16,125 nucleotides of DNA from Clostridiales bacterium (lineage in GTDB: Bacteria > Bacillota > Clostridia > Oscillospirales > CAG-272), in assembly GCA_018370615.1 (NCBI GenBank), contig JAGZAC010000009.1, positions 1 through 16,125 of the forward strand. Direction: 5' to 3'. Position 1 is the first letter of the stretch, and each line of letters opens with the position of its first letter. Of the stretch, positions 1-7,243 are shown in pieces. The notes below the pieces were generated by a model. The model searched no databases, was not told the DNA's origin, and saw only the letters and a list, made by a program, of their open reading frames with translations. Both the position numbers and the translations under genes were made by a program.

Positions 1-78
1 GCCCCCATTGCTGAAACTCGCCCACAATCTTCTCCCCGCGTGAAACTAGCACCGGTGCCACCTGCGAGGGGCAAATAT
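1..78 (-). pseudogene. Possible internal fragment of an SRAP/YedK-type protein
   Basis: Read on the minus strand, this edge gives an open frame containing ICPSQVAPVLVSRGEK, then EFQQWG. The pattern PSQ/PT..APVL, then some 15 residues later a WG pair, is familiar from SRAP (YedK/HMCES-type) proteins, which bind abasic sites in single-stranded DNA. The catalytic N-terminal MCGRY is not present. Residues upstream of ICPSQ (about position 78) do not look like the family, so a junction is likely there. The piece runs off the window edge. The assignment rests on about 25 residues and is tentative. Confidence 0.3.
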
Positions 79-248
79 GGGGCGAGCTGCGGTTTGATTT
101 TGAGAACGGCACAGCGGAGATTGTCCGATTGGCAGATTGGGACACGATGAAATCAAACGTTTTTGCAAAAGCTGCGATACAATATGTGAGGTTTGTTTTG
201 TATGAGATATTCCATATCAAATGCATCATCCATAAAGGTGGAAACTGA
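15..248 (+). other. Unassigned open fragment, plus strand, at the mosaic edge
   Basis: An open frame without a start codon runs from a stop at 12-14 to a TGA at 246-248. Its middle reads WGELRFDFENGTAEIVRLAD, which looks protein-like, while the part after about position 155 is simply the antisense of the NTPase gene end. It may be the 3' remnant of an unrelated gene cut at about position 150. It overlaps the SRAP-like minus reading at 1-78, and at most one of the two can be real there. I do not recognise a family. Confidence 0.2.
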
Positions 249-1748
249 GACTCGCATATTCCACTGATCACCAAAACCGCTAAACTCGTAAAATCCTTTC
301 ATAAGAGCCCCCATCATCGCATACTTGAGCTCTCGAACATCTTTCATCACATCACGCTGAGCGCCAGTAATTGTATCTGTATATACATCAATTTGTTCCT
401 GAATAACTTTTTTCTGCTTTGCAATAAAAGTCTGTTTATTCTGAAAGGCTTTTTTAACTATTCCTTTTTCGTCCTGAACGTCGGCAAAATCGCTCGGATA
501 AAGATTCTTGAATACCATCATTGCCAGCATTTGTTCGTCTGACAAAGTGAGTCCCTGAGAAGTACTCAAAGTCTTTTTATCGACAACAAATTCGTTATAA
601 ATGTTCTGAAGAATACGTCTGTCAGAAATAAAGGGTGCTACATCCAGTACAAATTCATCCGAAATATTATGTTTAGCTCCGTTTTTATTTGCTTCATTGC
701 GCATTTCGAGCAAAATATCACCGGAGTTTGTAGAATTCATCACCGGAATAACAGGAACGATGAAATCAAAAAATTTAGTACGGTCCTCTCTTGAAAAAAT
801 GTCATCTCGAACCGCATAAACAAATACAATGGGCTTATCCTTGATTGCATCATCATTGTTAAGCAAATTGTTCAATTCACGAAGATGAACAAAAATCTTA
901 GGATCTGACAGGCGGTCTAAATCTTCAAAAAAGACAGTTTTATATCTTGTGCGTTCAAAAAAGTATATAATTTCATCCAAGTTCTTATTAAATATATTCT
1001 CCGTACTTTCCCGATCACTTTGAACCGTTGTATCGGTTGGCAATTTTATTTCCTTTATTTTGAACCTGGAAATCACAGTAATGTACAGGTAACTTCCCAC
1101 TGCTGAAATCGCCACAAGTAATATTCCCATCATTGCATATGTAAAAAAAGGCGCAGAAAGGCATGGGGGCAAGAAATCCGTTATTGCCGTTTTATATTTA
1201 TCAAATGTCGGTGCGTTAAAAATAGCTACCCAAACACCAATCAGAACAAGCCCTATAACGATATTGCGAAATACCGTAGCAAGCCGAATTTCATGGAGCT
1301 TTCTATATCTGCTCTGTGGAATTTTACTGGGCTCAACTTTATAAAAAAGTTGTTTCAAGATTCCTTGTTCTACTTCGTCCGCTCCAACAGGGATTTTTCC
1401 TTTTTCGTCGCCCTGTGGAGGATTTCCTTTTTCGAATGTTGCCATAGAGATTTTGAGAGCCGATTTTCTGATGGCTTTGTTTTGGGGAAGCAATCTCTTA
1501 AGGCAACACTTCTTTTGAGCAGCCTTTTCGTCCTCTGCAAGGAAAGTTTCAATAATGCTACTTTTGCCCGCACCATAAGGCCCGGTCAAGGCAATATTTT
1601 TGATCTTTTTATTGTGAAACACCCAATTTAAGGCCGCAATGTATTCTTCACCATTTTCAATATGGTCAATGGGTGTCAAATCCTGGTATTCAGAATACGA
1701 CACCCTACTATTCTCCGTATCTTTGTTGTTTTTTTCATCCAATGACAT
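153..1748 (-). CDS. YobI-family membrane P-loop NTPase, apparently C-terminally truncated
   Basis: This 531-aa protein looks like a YobI-type (KAP-like) ATPase, a family of membrane-anchored P-loop NTPases of poorly known role, several of which occur in defence or mobile regions. Visible features: Walker A GPYGAGKS at residues 56-63; two transmembrane segments at about 159-178 and 200-226, inserted between the Walker motifs as in KAP-type NTPases; and Walker B TVFFEDLDRL at 271-280, followed by VFVYAVRDDIF, a sensor-like strand. The start is the ATG at 1748, preceded by AGGAGAGG. An upstream in-frame extension to 2006 overlaps the previous gene and is not used. From memory, family members are roughly twice this length. 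This one stops at 153, just where unrelated sequence begins, which suggests loss of the C-terminal half. It is second in an operon, 57 bp behind its neighbour. Confidence 0.7.
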   Translation of the reverse strand: MSLDEKNNKDTENSRVSYSEYQDLTPIDHIENGEEYIAALNWVFHNKKIKNIALTGPYGAGKSSIIETFLAEDEKAAQKKCCLKRLLPQNKAIRKSALKISMATFEKGNPPQGDEKGKIPVGADEVEQGILKQLFYKVEPSKIPQSRYRKLHEIRLATVFRNIVIGLVLIGVWVAIFNAPTFDKYKTAITDFLPPCLSAPFFTYAMMGILLVAISAVGSYLYITVISRFKIKEIKLPTDTTVQSDRESTENIFNKNLDEIIYFFERTRYKTVFFEDLDRLSDPKIFVHLRELNNLLNNDDAIKDKPIVFVYAVRDDIFSREDRTKFFDFIVPVIPVMNSTNSGDILLEMRNEANKNGAKHNISDEFVLDVAPFISDRRILQNIYNEFVVDKKTLSTSQGLTLSDEQMLAMMVFKNLYPSDFADVQDEKGIVKKAFQNKQTFIAKQKKVIQEQIDVYTDTITGAQRDVMKDVRELKYAMMGALMKGFYEFSGFGDQWNMRVSVSTFMDDAFDMEYLIQNKPHILYRSFCKNV

Positions 1749-1806
1749 TTTATTCCTCTCCTGCTTAATCCTGCTGCCTTTTGACCGATTTAGCAACCTC
1801 TTGCAA

Positions 1807-2385
1807 TTAAGGGTTCCGTTGTGCTCCCTTTCCTTTATCCAACGCAAAGGCCACAATAGCATCCACATTATCCACAATAAAATGCTGGGCATCCTCGCTG
1901 TACAGAACAACTTGGTACGAGCCGTACTGTCCCATTCGGTTATCCACCGAGATTCCCAACTTTTCCCCGCTATCGGTAGGACGGCGACGCTGTGTACCCG
2001 CCACATTTTCCACCAGCTTGAGCATTCCTACTTCCACCAGCCAATCTGTGATTTGACGAGAACTGATCTTCTTGTAGTCCTGCGTACCGACAGCCTCGTT
2101 CATCCGCCGGGCCAGCTCGCTGGCAGGTATGGGCCGGGAAGAAAACTCCAGCCTTTCCCGTTTCTCCAGGCTCAACCGGAAATCTTGTTTTTTGCCATTT
2201 TTCTTAGCCGGTGTGCCTTGCATCTGCTCCTGTAGAAACGCTGATGCCAAAAACAGGCTCCGTGACACCCGCACATCGTTGACAATATCCTCCTCTGGCA
2301 AAGGCTGTCCGGTAAAAGGGTTCAGTCCTTCCGCCAAGCTATCAATACACTGTTTGACCTTGCGAAGTTTTTCCACGTCCGCCAT
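1807..2385 (-). CDS. Conserved-looking hypothetical protein (192 aa)
   Basis: I do not recognise a named family. The protein starts with a helical segment (MADVEKLRKVKQCIDSLAEG), then the turn LNPFTGQPLPEEDIVND and a second helical stretch (VRVSRSLFLASAFLQEQM). This two-part N-terminus resembles short modules attached to DNA-processing enzymes in Firmicutes. The middle (PASELARRMNEAVG, then SSRQITDWLVEVGML) looks like a winged-helix DNA-binding unit, and the tail is rich in hydrophobic strands. The ATG at 2385 has AGGAGG seven bases upstream. It is the first gene of the minus-strand operon, with the YobI-type NTPase behind it, and is driven by the promoter at 2417-2445. A role as regulator or partner of the NTPase is inference from position only. 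Confidence 0.6.
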   Translation of the reverse strand: MADVEKLRKVKQCIDSLAEGLNPFTGQPLPEEDIVNDVRVSRSLFLASAFLQEQMQGTPAKKNGKKQDFRLSLEKRERLEFSSRPIPASELARRMNEAVGTQDYKKISSRQITDWLVEVGMLKLVENVAGTQRRRPTDSGEKLGISVDNRMGQYGSYQVVLYSEDAQHFIVDNVDAIVAFALDKGKGAQRNP

Positions 2386-2416
2386 GAGGGTGCCTCCTCG
2401 TTTTTCTTTTATTTAC

Positions 2417-2445
2417 AGTATAAACGTGCAAGGCTTTCGTTGCAA
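2417..2445 (-). promoter_or_regulatory. Promoter with 21-bp-phased direct repeat, upstream of the 192-aa gene
   Basis: On the minus strand, -35 TTGCAA (2440-2445) and -10 TATACT (2417-2422) are separated by exactly 17 bp and face the gene starting at 2385. The nonamer TTGCACGTT occurs twice on this strand, at 2444-2452 and 2423-2431, exactly 21 bp apart. One copy abuts the -35 and the other fills the promoter spacer. CGTTGCAACG, a perfect 10-bp palindrome (2439-2448), overlaps the -35. This arrangement fits an operator bound by a dimer on one face of the helix, but the regulator is unknown. Confidence 0.6.
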
Positions 2446-2486
2446 CGTGCAAATGTCGCCTCTTCCTTACCAGCAGATTCAAATTC

Positions 2487-2515
2487 TTGTATATCCAAAT
2501 CGTTTTGTCTATAAT
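2487..2515 (+). promoter_or_regulatory. Divergent plus-strand promoter
   Basis: TTGTAT (2487-2492), a 17-bp spacer, then a perfect TATAAT (2510-2515). It points toward the small ORF at 2700 and the flavodoxin gene, leaving a leader of roughly 180 nt in which I see no other gene. The -35 box is weak (three of six consensus positions). The stretch 2386-2699 otherwise contains only this promoter and the divergent one at 2417-2445. Confidence 0.45.
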
Positions 2516-2699
2516 GGAAACAGTATCTTTCAGTGTATACAAGAAACCGGCGTCAAGCCCTTGCAAACCGATGTTCATTTTTAAAGAAACGGAACGGCCC
2601 TCTATCGCAGTCTCTTGGTCTTTGGGCGCCATTCCTGTGAAGAGTCTTTCTAAGCTTCACAATTTTGATATCATGTCCTTTTGGGAGAGGTACCTAACG

Positions 2700-2993
2700 A
2701 TGGATTATAGTATTTTGATCAACCTCTTACGTGCAGAACAGATTGTCACCCCTTTGGAGAAAGATATTTTGGATACTTGGAACGAGTTACAGAAAACTCC
2801 GTTTGATATGGATTCTTCCCAAAGACAAATTCTATCAAATGCAATCAGCCACCCGGATATAGCCGTTAAGGTCACCACTCTGCCGACCACGACCAGTAAA
2901 CCGTCTTGCGAGATCACAGAAATGGACAATCGATATATTCTTCAATGTCAGTTAGCATTTTTAGCTGAAAAAGAACTGGAAATCCGTAACTGA
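2700..2993 (+). CDS. Small hypothetical protein (97 aa)
   Basis: I do not recognise this protein. It opens MDYSILINLLRAEQIVTPLE and is mostly helical in appearance, with a Thr/Ser-rich linker near residue 60 and a charged C-terminal helix ending LAEKELEIRN. The chosen ATG follows GGGAGAGG (2684-2691) at eight bases. An in-frame ATG at 2673 is possible but lacks a binding site. It lies between the promoter at 2487-2515 and the flavodoxin gene, 71 bp upstream of the latter and on the same strand, so the two may be co-transcribed. Coding status is uncertain because the opposite strand is also open in places. Confidence 0.4.
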   Translation: MDYSILINLLRAEQIVTPLEKDILDTWNELQKTPFDMDSSQRQILSNAISHPDIAVKVTTLPTTTSKPSCEITEMDNRYILQCQLAFLAEKELEIRN

Positions 2994-3064
2994 TGATACG
3001 TCGTAACACAGAGAGTATCGTTACCTGTCCCCTTGTATCTCGCAATCAAATTCGGAGGAAACCT

Positions 3065-3589
3065 ATGAACCAGATTATTGTGTATGGCAGTGAATACGGC
3101 ACAACGAAGAGGTATGCTGAAAAGCTGTCGCAATTAAGTGATATTGACGCCATAGGCTATGAAGATGTAAAAACACTGCAGAATTACAGCAGAATTATCT
3201 ATTTGGGCAGTCTGTACGCAGGCGGTGTCAAGGGATTAAAACGCACTGTGAAGCTCATCCCGCCTGCGGCAAAATTGCTTTTGGTGACTGTAGGGCTCGC
3301 GGATGTAACCGATTCGGAAAACATCCGCAACATTCGCCAATCCGTCTCTAAACAAGTTCCGGCAAACCTCTTGCAAAACACAGTCCTGTTTCATCTGCGA
3401 GGCGGGATTGACTACAGCAAACTAAGCGTTTTACACAAAACCATGATGACGCTTTTGTATAACAAAGCGAAACGTCTGCCGGACGAGAAGAAAAACGCTG
3501 AAGTCAGGGCCATGATCGAAACCTATAACACCAAGGTAGACTTCGTAGACTACAATGCATTAACTCCCATCTTGGAACAAATCCGATAA
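3065..3589 (+). CDS. Flavodoxin-domain protein (HemG-like)
   Basis: A 174-aa protein of the flavodoxin fold, expected to bind FMN and act as a soluble electron carrier or reductase. The N-terminus IIVYGSEYGTTKRYAEKLSQ carries the FMN phosphate-binding loop (YGSEYGTT, residues 5-12). It is followed by YSRIIYLGSLYAGGVKG (about 42-58), the second flavin-contacting loop of the menaquinone-dependent protoporphyrinogen oxidase (HemG)-like subgroup, and the strand LLLVTVGLAD (about 71-80). Length is normal for the subgroup. The ATG at 3065 has GGAGG seven bases upstream. An in-frame ATG at 2993 has no good site. The substrate cannot be told. It is followed by a hairpin at 3681-3708. Its reason for sitting next to defence genes is not evident. 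Confidence 0.8.
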   Translation: MNQIIVYGSEYGTTKRYAEKLSQLSDIDAIGYEDVKTLQNYSRIIYLGSLYAGGVKGLKRTVKLIPPAAKLLLVTVGLADVTDSENIRNIRQSVSKQVPANLLQNTVLFHLRGGIDYSKLSVLHKTMMTLLYNKAKRLPDEKKNAEVRAMIETYNTKVDFVDYNALTPILEQIR

Positions 3590-3680
3590 GCTCTTTCTGC
3601 CATTGCGCCCCAAGCCGCTCAGTTCCACCGTGGAGTAAACTCCGGTGCAGAGCGTGGCATACCAAAACAATGATAAAAAC

Positions 3681-3708
3681 GGGGAGCCGGGTATTTGCCC
3701 GGCTCCCC
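3681..3708. terminator. Strong GC-rich terminator hairpin after the flavodoxin gene
   Basis: GGGGAGCCGGG (3681-3691), a 6-nt loop, and CCCGGCTCCCC (3698-3708) form a perfect 11-bp stem. On the plus strand the following TGTTCTAG is a poor U-tract. On the minus strand the stem is followed by GTTTTTATC, so it may work in both directions. A smaller bulged hairpin (CACCG at 3626-3630 with CGGTG at 3643-3647) lies between the stop codon and this stem. Confidence 0.65.
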
Positions 3709-3768
3709 TGTTCTAGTATAAGCACACTTTGAATGATTGACGAAGTCTGTATAACACGGCCCAGCTTT

Positions 3769-3826
3769 TTCTAATCATTATTCTAATAATCATAATTAGC
3801 AAATAATTAGAAGCCGAAAAAATCGG
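3769..3826. repeat. AT-rich nested inverted repeats upstream of the hsd operon
   Basis: TTCTAAT at 3769-3775 and 3781-3787 is mirrored by ATTAGAA at 3806-3812 and ATTAG at 3795-3799, giving an outer and an inner inverted pair. CCGA-N5-TCGG follows at 3814-3826. It lies about 180 bp upstream of the hsdR promoter and could be an operator cluster. The rest of the gene-free stretch 3590-4046 holds the terminator at 3681-3708 and the promoter at 4003-4011. I see no gene in it. Confidence 0.35.
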
Positions 3827-4002
3827 TTGATATCCTGTACACATAGATGCGCACTTCCCGCCATTACACAACTTTGAGCGTTTTTGAAGTAACAAGCGGA
3901 CAAATTACTCCATCCCGCATTCCGGGTCGCTCCAAAATTACCGCTCTATTCAATTTTTTCAGAAGTCTTTCCTGCTACCAATAGCCTTTTCCCGGTTCGG
4001 CA

Positions 4003-4011
4003 TGCTATAAT
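4003..4011 (+). promoter_or_regulatory. Extended -10 promoter of the hsd operon
   Basis: TGC followed directly by a perfect TATAAT (4006-4011), 35 bp before the hsdR ATG. No convincing -35 lies at 16-18 bp spacing, which is common for extended -10 promoters. No other strong promoter was seen within the five-gene operon, so this one probably drives 4047-10652. Confidence 0.5.
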
Positions 4012-4046
4012 AAAGCAAATTGAAAGGCACGTCGGAGGTGTTTGTG

Positions 4047-6788
4047 ATGACCCCAGAGCAAAAAGCGCGGGAAGCTATTGACCAGCGGCTGACTCAGTCC
4101 GGCTGGATCTTGCAGGATATGCGCCAGTTGAATCCTGTGGCAGGACCTGGTGTGGCGGTGCGGGAGTTTCCCACCAGTACCGGGCCGGTGGACTATGCGC
4201 TTTTTGTGGACGGCACCCCTGTGGGCGTCGTAGAAGCCAAAGCGGACGAAAAAGGGCAGGACATCACCACCGTGGAAGGCCAGTCCAGCCGTTATGCCGA
4301 CAGCACCTTCAAATGGGTCAAAACGGGATACACCATTCGGTTTGCCTATGAGGCCACCAGCAAACTGACCCGCTTCACCGACTATGCCGATCAGAAATAC
4401 CGTTCCCGTCCCATTTTCAGTTTCCATCGTCCGGAAAGCCTGCGTGCCCTGTTGAAAGCGGATGACACCATTCGCAACAACATGAAGCATTTTCCGCCGT
4501 TTGACACCACCGGATTCCGCAGCTGTCAGATCACGGCCATTCAGAATCTGGAGCGTTCTTTTGCCGAGAACCGTCCCAGAGCTCTTGTTCAAATGGCCAC
4601 CGGTGCCGGCAAAACTTTTACCGCCATTACAGCGGTGTACCGTTTGCTGAAGTATGCCAAAGTCAACCGCGTGTTGTTCCTGGTGGACACCAAAAGCCTG
4701 GGCGAACAGGCCGAGCGGAAATTTCTGGCCTACCGCCCCAACGATGACAACCGCTCTTTTTCGGAGATTTACGGCGTCCGCCGCTTGAAAAACTCTTATA
4801 TTCCCCAGGATGTGCAGGTGTGCATCAGCACCATTCAGCGGATGTACTCCATTCTGAAAGGGGAAGATCTGGACGAGTCCGCCGAAGAAACCTCTTTCAA
4901 CGAGATGACCACCGCGGAGCGCCAGACAGCCAAAGAAGTGGTCTACAACGCCAAATATCCCCCCGAATTTTTTGACTGCATCATTATCGATGAATGCCAT
5001 CGCTCCATCTATAATGTCTGGCAGCAGGTGCTGGACTATTTCGATGCCTTTCTCGTAGGCCTGACCGCAACACCGGACAAACGTACCTTTGCCTTCTTCG
5101 AGGAAAACGTGGTCAGTGAATACTCCCGGGAGCAGGCCATCATCGACGGCGTCAACGTGGGCGAGGATATCTTTCTCATTGAAACCCAGGTGACGCAGAG
5201 CGGCGCCCATATTATGAAGCAGCTCATCGAGTGCCGCAACCGTCTTTCCCGTGAAAAGCGCTGGAAACAGCTGGATGAGGATGTAAACTATGTTCCCACC
5301 CAGCTGGACCGGGACATTGTCAATCCCAGCCAGATCCGTATGGTCATTGGCACTTTCCGGGAGAATCTGTTCACCACACTTTTCCCGCGGCGCAAGGAAG
5401 TGCCCAAAACGCTGATTTTTGCCAAAACCGACAGCCATGCCGACGACATCATTCAGATCGTCCGCAAGGAATTTGGCGAAGGCAACGAGTTCTGCCAGAA
5501 AATCACCTACGCTGCCGATAACCCGGAGCAAATCCTGAGCGACTTCCGCAACAATTATAACCCCCGCATTGCAGTCACCGTGGATATGATCGCCACTGGC
5601 ACCGATGTGAAGCCCATTGAGTGTCTGATTTTCATGCGGGATGTACGCAGCAAGAACTATTTTGAGCAGATGAAAGGCCGTGGCACCCGCGTTCTGGGCA
5701 AGGATGACCTGCAGAAAGTCACCCCTTCCGCCACCGAGAACAAGGACCATTTTGTCATTGTGGACGCCGTAGGTGTCACCAAATCCAAGAAGTCCGAGAC
5801 CCGCACCCTGGAGCGCAAGCCTTCTGTTTCCATGAAGGAACTCATGTTGAATGTGGCACTGGGCGCGCGGGATGCGGATACCCTGACTTCCCTTGCCAAT
5901 CGTGTGATCCGGCTGAACAGCCAGATGAGCCCCAGTGAGCGCAAGGAGTTTGCCCAGGTGGTGGGTCTTCCGGCCAATCAGCTGGCGGAGAATTTACTCA
6001 ACGCCTTCGACGAGGACGTGCTGACAGCCCAGGCCCAGGGGAAATTCCAGACCACTATCCCCACCGAGGAACAACTGCAGGCGGTGCAGCGGGAGGCTGC
6101 CGGGCAGGCCGCAGAGCCTTTCTGCCGCCCGGAAGTCCGTGATTTTATCGAAAATGTCCGCCGCAGCCATGAGCAGATCATCGACAACACCAACCCGGAC
6201 ACCCTTCTGTTTGCCGGTTTCGACACCCAGAAGGAGGAGACCGCCGACCGGGTGATCCGGACCTTCCACGAGTTCATCGAGGAAAACAAGGATGAAATCA
6301 TTGCGCTGCGCATCCTGTACAGCCAGACCTATCGGGATCGCCCCATGGCCATTGAGAAGTTGAAAGCTCTCTATCAGAAACTGCGCGGCAAAGGCGTGAC
6401 CATCGAAAGGCTGTGGGACTGCTATGTTATCAAGAAGCCGTACAAGGTAAAGGGAAGCAGTACCCTGCGCCAGCTGGCGGATCTGGTGTCCATGATTCGG
6501 TTTGAGATGGGCCAGGCGGACAGTTTACAGCCCTTCGCAGATAAGGTAAACTATAACTTCCAGCAATGGACCTTCCGCCGCAATGCCGGCGCGGTGCATT
6601 TCACGCCCGAACAGATGGAGTGGCTCCAGTTGGTGAAGGATCACATTGCCACCTCCCTGAGCATCCAGACCGAGGACCTGGACCTGAGCCCCTTTGACCG
6701 CAAGGGCGGCCTGGGACGGTTCTACGAGGTATTCGGGGAGCAGTACGAAGCGATATTGACAGAAATGAACCGGGAATTGGTAGCGTAA
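4047..6788 (+). CDS. hsdR: Type I restriction enzyme R subunit (HsdR)
   Basis: The motor and nuclease subunit of a type I restriction-modification complex: it pumps DNA using ATP and cuts unmodified DNA far from the recognition site. In the 913-aa product, a PD-(D/E)xK nuclease signature is visible as D49, then E63-A-K65 in VGVVEAKAD. The SF2 helicase core follows, with ATGAGKT (Walker A, 184-190), DECH (315-318) and GLTATP (339-344). A late motif VDMIATGTDVKP precedes MKGRGTR, the arginine-finger region typical of the EcoEI-type R family. The C-terminal third is helical and presumably contacts HsdM. The ATG at 4047 is preceded by GGAGG at nine bases; a TTG start at 4020 is less likely. GC-rich. 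It is 11 bp upstream of the zinc-ribbon gene. Confidence 0.95.
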   Translation: MTPEQKAREAIDQRLTQSGWILQDMRQLNPVAGPGVAVREFPTSTGPVDYALFVDGTPVGVVEAKADEKGQDITTVEGQSSRYADSTFKWVKTGYTIRFAYEATSKLTRFTDYADQKYRSRPIFSFHRPESLRALLKADDTIRNNMKHFPPFDTTGFRSCQITAIQNLERSFAENRPRALVQMATGAGKTFTAITAVYRLLKYAKVNRVLFLVDTKSLGEQAERKFLAYRPNDDNRSFSEIYGVRRLKNSYIPQDVQVCISTIQRMYSILKGEDLDESAEETSFNEMTTAERQTAKEVVYNAKYPPEFFDCIIIDECHRSIYNVWQQVLDYFDAFLVGLTATPDKRTFAFFEENVVSEYSREQAIIDGVNVGEDIFLIETQVTQSGAHIMKQLIECRNRLSREKRWKQLDEDVNYVPTQLDRDIVNPSQIRMVIGTFRENLFTTLFPRRKEVPKTLIFAKTDSHADDIIQIVRKEFGEGNEFCQKITYAADNPEQILSDFRNNYNPRIAVTVDMIATGTDVKPIECLIFMRDVRSKNYFEQMKGRGTRVLGKDDLQKVTPSATENKDHFVIVDAVGVTKSKKSETRTLERKPSVSMKELMLNVALGARDADTLTSLANRVIRLNSQMSPSERKEFAQVVGLPANQLAENLLNAFDEDVLTAQAQGKFQTTIPTEEQLQAVQREAAGQAAEPFCRPEVRDFIENVRRSHEQIIDNTNPDTLLFAGFDTQKEETADRVIRTFHEFIEENKDEIIALRILYSQTYRDRPMAIEKLKALYQKLRGKGVTIERLWDCYVIKKPYKVKGSSTLRQLADLVSMIRFEMGQADSLQPFADKVNYNFQQWTFRRNAGAVHFTPEQMEWLQLVKDHIATSLSIQTEDLDLSPFDRKGGLGRFYEVFGEQYEAILTEMNRELVA

Positions 6789-6799
6789 GGAGTAACGCA

Positions 6800-7201
6800 A
6801 TGGGATTTTATGATGCTTTTAAGGACGCTCTTAGTGTGGCGCAAAAAGCCGATAATGTTGAACTTTATCGCCAACTTTTAGATTTATCTGCCCAAGCTCT
6901 TGACTTACAAGAAGAAAATGTACGGTTAAAAAGTGAAAATGCAGAATTGCGCAAGGCAAAGGATTTAGAGGCGCGCATTATTCGCCATACTGAACTCTAT
7001 ATAACATTGAAAGAAGATCCTGACGATCTGTACTACTGTGCACATTGTTGGGATATTGATAGAAGATTAGTTCAATTGAGTTGCGATAATAGTGATGGCA
7101 CTTTTATTTGTCCTCATTGTCACACCACTGGAATTTTCAATTATGGAAAATTTCAAAGCACTCAAAACGAAATTTCAGAAATGGGCCCATATTGTTTTTA
7201 A
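6800..7201 (+). CDS. Coiled-coil zinc-ribbon protein inside the hsd operon
   Basis: A 133-aa protein of unrecognised family. Residues 1-65 form an amphipathic helical region with heptad-like spacing (LLDLSAQALDLQEENVRLKS), a likely coiled coil. The C-terminal half carries two CxxC knuckles, YYCAHC (about residues 78-83) and FICPHCH (about 106-112), which should bind one zinc ion as a ribbon. The start is the ATG at 6800 with AAGGAG seven bases before it. It follows hsdR by 11 bp and precedes hsdS, so it is cotranscribed with them. AT-rich, unlike hsdR. Small zinc-ribbon coiled-coil proteins of this kind occur near mobile and restriction genes. A role as an adaptor or regulator of the complex is inference. 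Confidence 0.75.
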   Translation: MGFYDAFKDALSVAQKADNVELYRQLLDLSAQALDLQEENVRLKSENAELRKAKDLEARIIRHTELYITLKEDPDDLYYCAHCWDIDRRLVQLSCDNSDGTFICPHCHTTGIFNYGKFQSTQNEISEMGPYCF

Positions 7202-7243
7202 AATTTGATAAATAATGCCGACAGGAGATTGTTAATAAAGACT

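Noticed and set aside
1749..2006. N-terminal extension of the YobI-type NTPase
   Set aside because: It overlaps the 192-aa gene, has no ribosome site, and reads as non-protein-like Trp/Leu-rich sequence. The ATG at 1748 has a good AGGAGAGG.
3713..3895. 60-aa minus-strand ORF in the gap before hsdR
   Set aside because: No ribosome site, odd composition, and it runs through the nested AT repeats. Not convincing as a gene.
4005..5750. Long minus-strand open frame (581 codons) opposite hsdR
   Set aside because: It is a shadow of the GC-rich hsdR codon pattern. It has no family signature and covers the hsdR nuclease and helicase motifs, which are clearly coding on the plus strand.
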